Source of the DNA: Salinibacterium amurskyense
GTDB lineage: Bacteria; Actinomycetota; Actinomycetes; Actinomycetales; Microbacteriaceae
Direction of reading: 5' to 3'
Length of the DNA stretch: 64,000 nucleotides
NCBI RefSeq assembly: GCF_002797685.1
Contig: NZ_PGFH01000001.1
Coordinates: forward strand, 1,302,001-1,366,000
Shown: positions 1 to 7,483 of the stretch, one piece after another
Layout of the letters: each line of letters begins with the position of its first letter
Position numbering within the stretch: position 1 is the first letter of the stretch
Notes under the pieces: model-generated
The model's database searches: none
Told to the model about the DNA's origin: nothing
Seen by the model: only the letters and a program-made list of their open reading frames with translations
Program-made: the position numbers and the translations under genes

Positions 1-32
1 ATGACGAGCAATTCATAGTTGTTGTCACTCAT
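1..32 (-). CDS. 5' end of a flavin/NAD disulfide-oxidoreductase-like protein (MerA-like?), cut by window edge
   Basis: Only the first 32 nt are inside the window. Read on the minus strand from the ATG at 32-30 they encode MSDNNYELLVI, which resembles the beta-strand opening of the FAD-binding Rossmann fold in pyridine-nucleotide disulfide oxidoreductases such as mercuric reductase. The ATG overlaps the last 8 nt of the upstream thioredoxin-like gene, so the two would be translationally coupled. The MerR gene next door supports a metal-reductase reading. The call rests on eleven residues plus context; any other FAD/NAD oxidoreductase is possible. Confidence 0.4.
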   Translation of the reverse strand, partial: MSDNNYELLV

Positions 33-327
33 GGCTGTTCAACTTCTCTCTCAGCTGGTCAACGGTGGGTGCGCCGGCAAAGCCAGCCGGGGTGATGTAG
101 CGGCGGCAGGCAAGCCCGACCGGGGCATCCGGCTGGGCAAAGGGATCCACACCATCGAAGAGGATGCTCGGCGACCCGCGGAACCCCACACGCTCAGCTT
201 CCTCGACCGTGTCGACCAGGTGTCGCGACACGGTTATCTGCGTGAACTCCTGTACGAGTTCGGTGATGTGCTGATCGGCAACCTTCCAGTTGGGGCAGCC
301 CTCGAAGTATTGCAGCGTGATTTCCAT
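25..327 (-). CDS. Thioredoxin-like 'DF family' protein (single Cys, GCPNW motif)
   Basis: A protein of 100 residues. I place the start at ATG 327-325 rather than the upstream in-frame start at 618, because the upstream part runs through the divergent merR gene and the fold begins at MEITLQYFEGCPNW. The motif GCPNW near residue 11 stands where thioredoxins carry CxxC. A later GSPSILFDG segment is the cis-Pro loop region, and a second Cys follows in GLACRRY. Small proteins of this type occur beside mercury or other metal resistance genes in actinobacteria. It is first in a minus-strand operon with the edge flavoprotein and diverges from merR, so a role in metal or thiol redox handling is inferred. 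Catalysis is unproven. Confidence 0.7.
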   Translation of the reverse strand: MEITLQYFEGCPNWKVADQHITELVQEFTQITVSRHLVDTVEEAERVGFRGSPSILFDGVDPFAQPDAPVGLACRRYITPAGFAGAPTVDQLREKLNSHE

Positions 328-333
328 ACCTTC

Positions 334-365
334 ACCGTAAACCTTGAAGTGCACTTGAAGGTCAA
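334..365 (-). promoter_or_regulatory. MerR-type promoter and operator for the thioredoxin-like operon
   Basis: On the minus strand TTGACC (365-360) and TACGGT (339-334) are separated by 20 bp, the over-long spacer that MerR regulators typically untwist. Inside the spacer lies a near-perfect dyad at 341-362 (arms ACCTTGAAGTG / CACTTGAAGGT, 20 of 22 positions symmetrical). The -10 ends 6 nt before the ATG at 327, so the transcript should be leaderless. Confidence 0.75.
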
Positions 366-369
366 GCGT

Positions 370-375
370 TAGTGT
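370..375 (+). promoter_or_regulatory. -10 element of merR (leaderless)
   Basis: TAGTGT lies exactly 6 nt before the merR ATG at 382, and no Shine-Dalgarno sequence is present. It abuts the divergent MerR-type operator, so autoregulation is likely. Confidence 0.5.
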
Positions 376-381
376 TGCCCC

Positions 382-780
382 ATGCTTATTGGAGAAGTAG
401 CCGATCGCCTGGATGTTCCCCGCCACACGATCCGTTTTTACGAAAAGCAAGGGCTTCTGCCCGAGCCTCAGCGACAAGGCAACGGGTATCGCGACTACGA
501 TCCCGCCGTCGTCGACCGCGTCACGTTCATCCGCAACAGCCAAGCCGCGGGGCTCACGCTCTCGGAAATCATGAGCATCCTGTCGCTGCGGGATGCCGGC
601 GAAGCACCCTGCACCCACGTCTCAAGCTTGCTCGAACACAAACTAGAAGGCGTGCAGGAGCGCCTGACAGACCTGGCGGCGCTCGAAGCGGAGCTGAAGC
701 AACTCATCCACGAGGCTAAGGCTCTCGACCCGGCCAACTGCACCGAGGCTGAGATCTGCACCATCATCCCGCGCACCTAG
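382..780 (+). CDS. MerR-family metal-responsive transcriptional regulator
   Basis: 132 residues, the usual size for metal-sensing MerR proteins. The N-terminal winged helix-turn-helix begins at the start (IGEVADRLDVPRHTIRFYEKQGLL, split here as IGEVADRLDV and HTIRFYEKQG), followed by a dimerisation helix from about residue 80 to 112. Three cysteines, C77 (APCTHV), C120 and C126, are in the regions where MerR, ZntR and CueR bind metal. Their spacing is not that of Tn501 MerR (82/117/126), so the ligand cannot be assigned safely to mercury. It diverges from the thioredoxin-like operon and shares its operator. Confidence 0.85.
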   Translation: MLIGEVADRLDVPRHTIRFYEKQGLLPEPQRQGNGYRDYDPAVVDRVTFIRNSQAAGLTLSEIMSILSLRDAGEAPCTHVSSLLEHKLEGVQERLTDLAALEAELKQLIHEAKALDPANCTEAEICTIIPRT

Positions 781-843
781 CTGTACGTGTTCGGCCCGCC
801 CCAAACAGTGTGCCAAGAAGCCGGTGAGGCGCTGGATCGCACC
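781..843 (-). pseudogene. Relic of a truncated haemoglobin gene
   Basis: These 63 nt begin directly after the merR stop codon and match 3432-3493 inside the intact globin gene at about 85% by hand alignment with one 1-nt indel. On the minus strand they read GAIQRLTGF, then after a frameshift WGGPNTYS, the same residues as in the intact gene. No further globin sequence is recognisable on either side, so this is a short gene remnant. Confidence 0.7.
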
Positions 844-888
844 TCTTTGTGTTCCTGATCGTCCTCGCCCTCAGGAAGGCGCGACCAA

Positions 889-894
889 TATAGT
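889..894 (+). promoter_or_regulatory. -10 element of the YbaK-like gene (leaderless)
   Basis: TATAGT, one base from consensus, ends 6 nt before the ATG at 901. No ribosome binding site lies between. Confidence 0.6.
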
Positions 895-900
895 GGCGTC

Positions 901-1617
901 ATGGCCATCACTAGCCCCGCAATCGAGACGCTTCGAAGTGCCGGGGTCACCTTCCGGCTCATGCCAGATGCGGATGCTCGCGGCGAGGAACCTACCGAGC
1001 AGACCCAGGGTCTGATCAAACCGTTCCATTCGGTCGCCTGCCACTGGGTGTACCGAGAGAAACTCCCGCCGGTGTTCGTAGTTCTGTCACCGGAGCGCAC
1101 AATATCTCGGCTCAAGGTTGCCGATGCGGTAGAGGACACCGTCACGTCAATCAAGCAACGAAAGCCCAGCGACGTGGCGACGCAGTTGGGCGCCAAACGT
1201 CCCCGAGGAGAACCCTCGCGGGTCATCGTGGATGCTGCTCTGGCTCGGGCATCCAGACACGTCATGTTTCCCAGCGGCGCCAAGGACCAGACGATCGTCG
1301 TCACTGCTGCGGGCCTCATCGATGGTTTCGACGCGCATATCTGGGATGTGAGCGACGTACCGGTGTTGCAACGCGTGGAGCCCTACTTCGCGGTCACCGC
1401 CGATGGGATCAGATCACTCGAGCCCGACAAGGAACACTCCCACGTGAGCCCCGGCGAAATCTACTTTCCCGAGGTTCGCCAAATCGTGAGCATCGGCGCT
1501 ACGGAGGAGTACCTGGAGTGCTTTGATCGAGCGCTCCTGGCGGCCAAGAAACATCATCCCAAGCCGTCAGAGTCCGAACACGCGGCAGCACATTTCGCCT
1601 TCCTCAAGGAACACTAA
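901..1617 (+). CDS. YbaK/aminoacyl-tRNA deacylase-like domain protein with extra C-terminal region
   Basis: 238 residues. Residues about 1-150 resemble the YbaK/ProX editing fold: a central strand region (VFVVLSPERT), a helix with KVADAVE, and near residue 130 the segment MFPSGAKDQTIVV, which looks like the family's late GxK/R-D strand. YbaK proteins hydrolyse mischarged aminoacyl-tRNA in the cytosol. Residues about 155-238 are additional, with many His and Glu residues, and I do not recognise them. It is monocistronic, with its own promoter and a strong hairpin 12 nt after the stop. The substrate amino acid cannot be predicted. Confidence 0.5.
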   Translation: MAITSPAIETLRSAGVTFRLMPDADARGEEPTEQTQGLIKPFHSVACHWVYREKLPPVFVVLSPERTISRLKVADAVEDTVTSIKQRKPSDVATQLGAKRPRGEPSRVIVDAALARASRHVMFPSGAKDQTIVVTAAGLIDGFDAHIWDVSDVPVLQRVEPYFAVTADGIRSLEPDKEHSHVSPGEIYFPEVRQIVSIGATEEYLECFDRALLAAKKHHPKPSESEHAAAHFAFLKEH

Positions 1618-1628
1618 AAGACCTGACC

Positions 1629-1657
1629 GCACGGTGGGGTGCAAAACCCCACCGTGC
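1629..1657. terminator. Hairpin terminator between convergent genes
   Basis: A perfect 12-bp stem (GCACGGTGGGGT at 1629-1640 with its complement at 1646-1657) around a 5-nt loop. There is no U-tract. Its place between convergent genes suits a bidirectional stop. Confidence 0.7.
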
Positions 1658-1696
1658 GCGGCCCCGTAGAGCTACTCGATCAGAGCTCTGCTCTTC

Positions 1697-2116
1697 CTAG
1701 CTGATGCCGTTTCCGGTGTAGGCATACATGTCGAGGTTGTCGCCGCTGACCTCAAAAGTCACGACAACGTTGGTGTCATTGTCTGCATACCAGCCGTGAT
1801 ATTCGAAGATGACCCCACCGGCGTCGTAGTCATTGTTCACGTAGTAAGCGCCGTCAACACCAAACATGTCGGCAACATCCTGATAGCTCGTGGCGTCCCC
1901 GCTGAGGTTTGCCGCCTTCAGCTCTTCGAACGCCGCCGCAAAATCATCCGCTGGGATCAGAGGGTAGTCCTCGGGGAAAGCTGTGACATCCAGCTCTTCG
2001 ACCTCAACCGTGTACCCCGAGGACTCTGCCTCAGAGGTGCTTGCGGCGCTGCTGCTGCACGCAGTCACGGTCAGAAGTAATGCGCTTGCTAAAAACAATG
2101 CTGTGAGGCTCTTCAC
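1697..2116 (-). CDS. Small secreted lipoprotein, function unknown
   Basis: 139 residues starting at GTG 2116. A signal peptide (MKSLTALFLASALLL) ends in the lipobox TVTAC with C20 as the lipidation site, followed by a Ser/Ala linker and then an acidic domain with several Tyr residues (PLIPADDFAAAFEEL near residue 50, GVDGAYYVNNDYDAGG near 90). The protein should be anchored to the outer face of the membrane. I do not recognise the domain. Convergent with the YbaK-like gene; no partner gene is close upstream. Confidence 0.75.
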   Translation of the reverse strand: MKSLTALFLASALLLTVTACSSSAASTSEAESSGYTVEVEELDVTAFPEDYPLIPADDFAAAFEELKAANLSGDATSYQDVADMFGVDGAYYVNNDYDAGGVIFEYHGWYADNDTNVVVTFEVSGDNLDMYAYTGNGIS

Positions 2117-2522
2117 AATCCCTAATCCCTAGTCGTAGTCATTCCGAATATCGATTGCGGATAACCTCTAGGCACTAACGGAGTGACGCCTCATGCACAG
2201 AGGCACCAACGCCCGCGCCGCAGCCCGGACGCGCCAGACCCCACACAGACCGGGTTGCTGCGCGCAAACCCGAGGGAGGGTGCGACCCCGGAGTGAAGTC
2301 GCTCATCGATCGGAACTCGTGAATCTCGGTGGGCGCATCCGATGGCAGCACAGTGTGGGGGAGATCGTGGACTTAGAGGTTTCAACTCATCTCTGATCGT
2401 TCATCTCTCGATGACGAGTGACGAATCCGCGCTATGGTCATCGGTAAGCACTGCCGGCGCTTACGTTGCGTGATCGTCCACTCACCCGATTGCTGGACGA
2501 CGAACTTAGACTGGACAGACAA
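2117..2522. other. 406-nt intergenic region between two divergent lipoprotein genes
   Basis: No convincing gene is present; the two overlapping ORFs near 2191-2396 have no recognisable product. It holds a small hairpin at 2188-2204 (GCCTC/GAGGC) and a dyad GTAAGC/GCTTAC at 2444-2464, just upstream of the second lipoprotein. A TAGACT -10 candidate sits at 2507-2512, 10 nt before the ATG at 2523. Confidence 0.5.
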
Positions 2523-3032
2523 ATGAAAAGACGAAAAATCTTTGGTTCACTCGTGCTTGCTCTCTCTTTAGCTGCAAGCGTAGCTGGCTGCGGCTCGCCG
2601 CCTCAGCAAGCTGAAGAAGCTTCACGCGATTTGATACAGGAGCAGCAGGATCGAAATGACCTAGCGCTCCTCGCGTATGTAGAGGCTGAACGTGCAACGA
2701 TTCCGCGCCTACTTGACCAGTACCCGGGGCTCTATAGCGAAGCACTCGTTTCTGGCTCCCGTTTTGAATCGCGAGGAGATCGCGGCATTCCCGCAGGAAG
2801 CTATTCAGTCGTCACCTTCACCTACGACTACGCGAACGCGGTCGATTGGACCGCCGCGCAAGCAGCCCTCGACACGCAACGCTCGGCTATCGATGAGCTT
2901 TGCGAAACTGCAGTGTTTCCCGCGATGAGGAGCGCAGGAATTACGGGATATCTCGGCGTCGAATACTTATATAAGGATGCTAGAGATATAGGAACTTTGT
3001 GGGATTACTCTTGTTGGGAATCCTCGTTCTAA
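2523..3032 (+). CDS. Secreted lipoprotein, function unknown
   Basis: 169 residues from ATG 2523. An in-frame TTG at 2466 would add 19 residues ahead of a textbook signal peptide, so I reject it. MKRRKIFGSLVLALSLAAS leads to the lipobox VAGC with C23. The mature part is hydrophilic and mostly helical at first (QEQQDRNDLALLAYVEAE), then has a Ser/Tyr/Thr-rich strand region (SYSVVTFTYDY) and two late cysteines (CETAVF, YSCWESS) that could pair outside the cell. Base composition is more AT-rich than neighbouring genes, with rare-looking codons near the end (TTATATAAGG), which hints at recent acquisition. Family not recognised. Confidence 0.7.
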   Translation: MKRRKIFGSLVLALSLAASVAGCGSPPQQAEEASRDLIQEQQDRNDLALLAYVEAERATIPRLLDQYPGLYSEALVSGSRFESRGDRGIPAGSYSVVTFTYDYANAVDWTAAQAALDTQRSAIDELCETAVFPAMRSAGITGYLGVEYLYKDARDIGTLWDYSCWESSF

Positions 3033-3238
3033 TTTCGACAGGTTAGTTTGACCCATCTTTTCGGAGCAGCGCTCACGGCGAGTGACACTTTCGCTACGTA
3101 TCGAGAGCCTCTGTGGTAGATGATCAGGTCAGAGAGTCTTTCGAATAGGAACAGGTATGACCAAAGCGAATTGTGTGGCGTTCTGCCGATCGATGATTCA
3201 TGCGGCCGCCAAGAGGATGCCGTACATGCACTCCGCAC
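3033..3238. other. 206-nt convergent intergenic stretch
   Basis: No gene, RNA or strong hairpin was seen. It separates the AT-richer lipoprotein gene from the globin-mscS operon. Confidence 0.4.
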
Positions 3239-3772
3239 CTAATCCTCAAATGTGTTGACCATGGCGTGCGCGGCACGGTCGAGGTACGCCCAGATTTCGG
3301 CGTCGTAGAGCGGTGGCAGTTCGAGGGTGTCGAGGGCGTTGCGCATGTGGTGCAACCAACGGTCGCGGGCATCCGGGTTCACCTTGAAGGGCATGTGGCG
3401 CATGCGGAGGCGGGGGTGTCCGCGTTCCTGGCTGTACGTGTTCGGGCCGCCCCAATACTGTTCCAAGAAACCCGTCAGGCGCTGGATCGCACCCTCAAGA
3501 TCGGGCTGCTCCGGGTACATCGGCAGCAGCACCTCATCCGTTGCCACACCCACATAGAACTCGCGCACAAGCTTCTCGAACGTGTCGCGACCGCCGATGA
3601 GTTCCCACATCGAATCGGCCGGAGCATCCGGAGTCACCGCCGGCTTCGCAATGATGCGAATCTTCGGGCGCTTCACGGGGTCAGCCGCATTGCCAGATTC
3701 AGCCGCAGTCTCGGCCACGTTCTTGGGCTCAGCCACGCCCGCAGCGTCAGCCACGTTCTCAGGATCGGTCAT
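3239..3772 (-). CDS. glbO: Group II truncated haemoglobin (TrHbO-type)
   Basis: 177 residues; the globin fold occupies about 55-177. Visible landmarks are the pre-helix GG (IGGRDTFEKLV), Y73 in REFYVGV (B10), YWGGPNTYS at 106-114 with Y106/W107 typical of group II, proximal H126 in RMRHMPF, and W139 (G8) in DRWLHHM. Residues 1-50 form an Ala/Glu/Pro-rich extension not found in most family members. Group II proteins bind O2 and handle peroxide or nitrosative stress near the membrane. The ATG overlaps the mscS stop by 4 nt, so it is the second gene of a two-gene operon. A 63-nt relic of the same gene lies at 781-843. Confidence 0.93.
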   Translation of the reverse strand: MTDPENVADAAGVAEPKNVAETAAESGNAADPVKRPKIRIIAKPAVTPDAPADSMWELIGGRDTFEKLVREFYVGVATDEVLLPMYPEQPDLEGAIQRLTGFLEQYWGGPNTYSQERGHPRLRMRHMPFKVNPDARDRWLHHMRNALDTLELPPLYDAEIWAYLDRAAHAMVNTFED

Positions 3773-4758
3773 TTCTTGGGCTTCTCCTCGCCAAAGTTCA
3801 CGGGCACTGGGCGCGTGCGGGGCGGTCGTGCACCGCGCACACTCGCAGCACCCTCAAAGCCACTCAACACGATCGAGTTCAAAGCGGGAAGTTTGACACC
3901 CGCCTCATCCAAATCCTTCTTCAAACGGGCCCGCAGCTCGCGAGCAACATCATCCTTTGTCGCGGATGCCGTCTTCACGACGAGACGAACGACCACCGCT
4001 TCATCCGAAATAGATTCGATGCCCCAAATCTCGGGCACCTCCAAGATGCGAGTTGTCCACTTGGGGGTCTTATAGAGATCAACGGCGGTCTTCAGGATGC
4101 GCTCCTGCACGGCATCCACATCGGAGTCATACGGCACAGCAAGATCAATGATCACGCGCGCCCAGCCCTGCGACATATTGCCCACCCGGGTGATCTCACC
4201 GTTGCGCACAAACCAGAGGGTTCCGTTCACGTCGCGAACCTGGGTGGTGCGGATGTCGACAGACTCCACGACACCCACCGCCGGCCCGAGGTCAACAATG
4301 TCGCCAACGCCCAACTGATCCTCGGCCACCATAAAGAGACCGTTCAGCACATCCTTGACCACGTTTTGGGCACCAAAACCGAGACCAGCACCGGTCGCCG
4401 CCGTGATGAGGGCAAAGGCGCCGGTGGCGTTGGGGGCGAAAAGATCGAAGAGCAGCAGCAGCACGACGATCACGATCGCCACGGTGACCAGGCTGGAGAG
4501 AACGCCGCCGAGAGTGCGAGTGCGTTGAACAACGCGCACAGCGGCGAGCGGGGAAGTCAGCAGAACTTGAGTGTCGTGAATGTTCTCTTTGTGCTTCACA
4601 CCGTTCACTACGCGGTCGACGACGCGCTTGATGACGAACAGCAGAATGAAGCGAAGAACCCAAGCGCCGGCAATGATCACGGCACCTTGAAGAAGCGTCG
4701 AGCTCTCGTAAAACGCTCGCACCGCGGCCCACAGGCCACCTATCGTGAAATCTTCCAT
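3769..4758 (-). CDS. Small-conductance mechanosensitive channel (MscS family)
   Basis: 329 residues. Transmembrane helices lie near 25-45 and 85-108, and the pore helix TM3 near 118-140 carries the Gly/Ala pattern TAATGAGLGFGAQNVVKDVLNG. A beta domain follows (VGDIVDLGPAVGVVESVDIRTT) and a cytosolic alpha/beta region. The Pro/Arg-rich tail after residue 300 is extra. The channel opens under membrane tension and releases solutes during hypo-osmotic shock. The start is ATG 4758; a TAGGCT -10 lies 7 nt before it, inside the hairpin that follows pepN. The globin gene downstream overlaps by 4 nt. Confidence 0.93.
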   Translation of the reverse strand: MEDFTIGGLWAAVRAFYESSTLLQGAVIIAGAWVLRFILLFVIKRVVDRVVNGVKHKENIHDTQVLLTSPLAAVRVVQRTRTLGGVLSSLVTVAIVIVVLLLLFDLFAPNATGAFALITAATGAGLGFGAQNVVKDVLNGLFMVAEDQLGVGDIVDLGPAVGVVESVDIRTTQVRDVNGTLWFVRNGEITRVGNMSQGWARVIIDLAVPYDSDVDAVQERILKTAVDLYKTPKWTTRILEVPEIWGIESISDEAVVVRLVVKTASATKDDVARELRARLKKDLDEAGVKLPALNSIVLSGFEGAASVRGARPPRTRPVPVNFGEEKPKK

Positions 4759-4762
4759 GCTT

Positions 4763-4806
4763 GGGAGCCTAGCGAGCGACTGCTGAATAGTCGCCGCTAG
4801 GCTCCC
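4763..4806 (-). terminator. Hairpin after pepN, overlapping the mscS promoter
   Basis: The arms 4763-4781 and 4789-4806 pair over 18 bp with a single bulged A and a 7-nt loop. There is no U-tract. The outer arm contains the TAGGCT -10 (4766-4771) proposed for mscS, so the same bases serve pepN termination and mscS initiation. Confidence 0.65.
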
Positions 4807-4836
4807 GCACGACCACCCGAAGGCGGCTGAAAGGGG

Positions 4837-7377
4837 TTAGGAGTTGTCGCGAGCCTGAACTACCAGCGCACGCTCAACCCCCGCAAGGTTCTCCACGATG
4901 ATGCGGCGCAGGGCCGGCACATCAGGGTTTGCCTCGAGCCAGGCGTTCGTGGCATCCACGAGTCCCTGGTTTGCCAGCGGTGCCGGGTAGAGGCCACGAA
5001 GAACCGTCTCGGCAATCGCGTAGCTGCGGTTGTTCCACACATCGTTGATCGCCTCAAAGTACGGAGCCACGAAAGCTTCGAGCACAGCGGGGTCGTTCAC
5101 GTGGGTGTAGCCCATGGTCACGTTGCGCACGATCGCGTTCGGAGCCTTGTCGCTCTTTACGAGCGAGTCGAATGCGGCCTGCTTGCCCGCCTCCGTGGTG
5201 ATCGTGGCGCGAGCGCGGGCCGCAGCCTGCTGGCCGTTCGCCGTCTTGTCCTTGGCGAGAGCCTCATCCACTTCAGCATCACCGGCAGCACCGTTGAGCA
5301 CGAGGCCCTCCAGAAGCTCCCAGCTCAGGTCCGTGTCAATCTCGAGACCCTCGAGCGTGGTCGAACCGCTGAGCAGGGCGCGAAGCACCGTGACGTGCTG
5401 TTCGGTGGATGCCACATTCGCGAAGTACTTCACGAACTGGAACTGAGCATCCGATCCAGCCTCAGCACTCTGAGCGAGACCCCAGAGCGTGTCGCCGATC
5501 TTCTCGATCGTGGCGGCACGACGCTCAGGAGCAACGTACTGCTTAGCAACCAGAACCAGCTGCGCGAGCGTGGTGCGGATGGTGGTCGACTCGGTCTCCG
5601 AGGCAATGTTGCCGAGAACCAGGGCAACATAATCGCTGGCCGGAGTCTCAGCATCGCGAGCAGCATCCCACGCGGCACCCCACACGATGGCGCGAGCCAG
5701 CGGGTCAGTGATGTCAGAGAGGTGCTTCATCGCCACAGCAAGCGAGGAGTCATCGAGACGAATCTTCGCGTACGCGAGGTCGTCATCGTTGATCAGGATG
5801 AGGTCGGGGCGCTTCGTGCCCACAAGCTCGGGAACCTCGGTGCGCTCGCCTTCAACATCGATCTCGACGCGGTGGTGGCGAACAAGCTTGCCGCCTTCCA
5901 GCGAGTAGTAACCGATGGCCAGACGGTGCGGGCGAATCGTGGGGTAGTCCTCGGCGGCGGTCTGAACGATCGCGAAGCTTTCGACGGTTCCGTCTTCAGC
6001 GGTCACTACATCCGGGCGCAGCGTGTTCACACCAGCGGTCTCAAGCCAGAGCTTGCTCCACTCCATGAGCTCGCGGCCACTGGTCTTCTCCAGTTCAACC
6101 AGCAGGTCCTTGAGCTCAGTGTTGCCGAAGGCGTGCTTCTTGAAGTATGCGGCAACGCCGGCCATGAACGCTTCGAGACCAACCCAGGCCACGAGCTGCT
6201 TGAGAATCGAGCCTCCCTTGGCGTAGGTGATGCCGTCGAAGTTGACGAGAACGTCATCGAGGTCATTGATCGATGCGTAGACGGGGTGAGTCGAAGGAAG
6301 CTGGTCCTGCTTGTAAGCCCAGCTCTTCTCCATGGCCTGGAACGTGGTCCACGCTTCGGTCCACTCGGTGGCTTCAGCGGTCGCGATGGTCGATGCCCAC
6401 TCAGCGAACGACTCGTTCAGCCAGAGGTCATTCCACCACTTCATGGTGACGAGGTCGCCGAACCACATGTGAGCCAGCTCGTGCAAGATCGTGACGACGC
6501 GACGTTCCTTGATGGCGTCGGTCACCTTCGAGCGGAACACGTAGGTCTCGGTGAACGTGACAGCGCCAGCGTTCTCCATGGCACCAGCGTTGAACTCGGG
6601 CACGAACATCTGGTCGTACTTCTCGAAGGGGTACGGGTACTGGAAGTGCTTCTCGAAGAACTCGAAACCCTGCTTGGTCTTCTCGAAAATGTAGTCAGCA
6701 TCAAGGTGCTCGCTCAGCGACGCACGCGTGAAGATACCGAGCGGGATGACGCGGCCGTCGCTCGAGGTGAGCTCGTCGCGAACCTCGGCATACGGGCCAG
6801 CCACGATCGCGGTGATGTAGCTCGACATGATCTGAGTGGGCGGGAACTCCCACGTGGCGTTCTCGCCATCCACCACAGGCTCAGGAGTGGGGGAGTTGCT
6901 GATAACAGCCCAGCGTGCCGGTGCGGTCACGGTGAACTGGAACGTGGCCTTGAGGTCAGGCTGCTCGAACACAGCGAACACGCGACGCGAGTCGGGCACC
7001 TCGAACTGCGAGTAGAGGTACACCTCGTCATCAACCGGGTCAACGAAGCGGTGCAGGCCCTCCCCGGTGTTGGTGTATTCGGCATCCGCCACAACCTCAA
7101 GAACGTTGTTCTCAGCAAGGTTGTCGAGCTGGATGCGCACACCATCGTTCACGGCCGCAACATCAAGAGCGGTGCCGTTGAGCGTGACCGAGTGCACCGT
7201 GCGGGTGATCGAATCAATGAAAGTGGATGCGCCAGCAGTGGCAGTAAAGCGAACAGTCGTGCTGCTCTTAAACGTCTCAGGACCCGTAGTGAGGTCAAGC
7301 GCAATCTCATAGCTGTCAACGTTGACAATCGCTTTGCGTTCTTGCGCTTCAACTCGGGTGAGGTTCTCTCCGGGCAC
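4837..7377 (-). CDS. pepN: Aminopeptidase N, M1 family
   Basis: 846 residues from GTG 7377, chosen over the TTG two codons upstream because AAGGAG then sits 6 nt before it. The M1 signatures are complete: the exopeptidase motif GAMEN (about 265-269), zinc motif HELAH (299-303) and the second glutamate E322 in WLNESFAEW. A C-terminal ERAP1-like helical domain follows from about 520. The enzyme removes N-terminal residues from peptides in the cytosol and completes the degradation begun by Clp proteases. It is divergent from rpiB and ends in the hairpin at 4763-4806. Length is normal for actinobacterial PepN. Confidence 0.97.
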   Translation of the reverse strand: MPGENLTRVEAQERKAIVNVDSYEIALDLTTGPETFKSSTTVRFTATAGASTFIDSITRTVHSVTLNGTALDVAAVNDGVRIQLDNLAENNVLEVVADAEYTNTGEGLHRFVDPVDDEVYLYSQFEVPDSRRVFAVFEQPDLKATFQFTVTAPARWAVISNSPTPEPVVDGENATWEFPPTQIMSSYITAIVAGPYAEVRDELTSSDGRVIPLGIFTRASLSEHLDADYIFEKTKQGFEFFEKHFQYPYPFEKYDQMFVPEFNAGAMENAGAVTFTETYVFRSKVTDAIKERRVVTILHELAHMWFGDLVTMKWWNDLWLNESFAEWASTIATAEATEWTEAWTTFQAMEKSWAYKQDQLPSTHPVYASINDLDDVLVNFDGITYAKGGSILKQLVAWVGLEAFMAGVAAYFKKHAFGNTELKDLLVELEKTSGRELMEWSKLWLETAGVNTLRPDVVTAEDGTVESFAIVQTAAEDYPTIRPHRLAIGYYSLEGGKLVRHHRVEIDVEGERTEVPELVGTKRPDLILINDDDLAYAKIRLDDSSLAVAMKHLSDITDPLARAIVWGAAWDAARDAETPASDYVALVLGNIASETESTTIRTTLAQLVLVAKQYVAPERRAATIEKIGDTLWGLAQSAEAGSDAQFQFVKYFANVASTEQHVTVLRALLSGSTTLEGLEIDTDLSWELLEGLVLNGAAGDAEVDEALAKDKTANGQQAAARARATITTEAGKQAAFDSLVKSDKAPNAIVRNVTMGYTHVNDPAVLEAFVAPYFEAINDVWNNRSYAIAETVLRGLYPAPLANQGLVDATNAWLEANPDVPALRRIIVENLAGVERALVVQARDNS

Positions 7378-7471
7378 GTACAACTCCTTCGTGTTGGGGC
7401 GGTTTGTGGCCGCACCTATCTACCTTATGCCGCACCTCCTCAATGTCAGCACTACCGCTCGGATGCGACCG

Positions 7472-7477
7472 TAGACT
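7472..7477 (+). promoter_or_regulatory. -10 element of rpiB (leaderless)
   Basis: TAGACT ends 6 nt before the ATG at 7484. No Shine-Dalgarno sequence lies between. Confidence 0.6.
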
Positions 7478-7483
7478 GGACGA

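Noticed and set aside
861-880. TCGCCCTCAGGA shared with 27421-27432 as a possible dispersed repeat
   Set aside because: Only 12 nt; the same string also occurs in coding DNA near 42262, so chance is adequate.
2191-2396. Two overlapping short ORFs on opposite strands
   Set aside because: No ribosome site, no domain, mutually exclusive; treated as intergenic.
3033-3238. Possible third gene on either strand between lipoprotein and globin
   Set aside because: The short ORFs have no start signal or conserved content.
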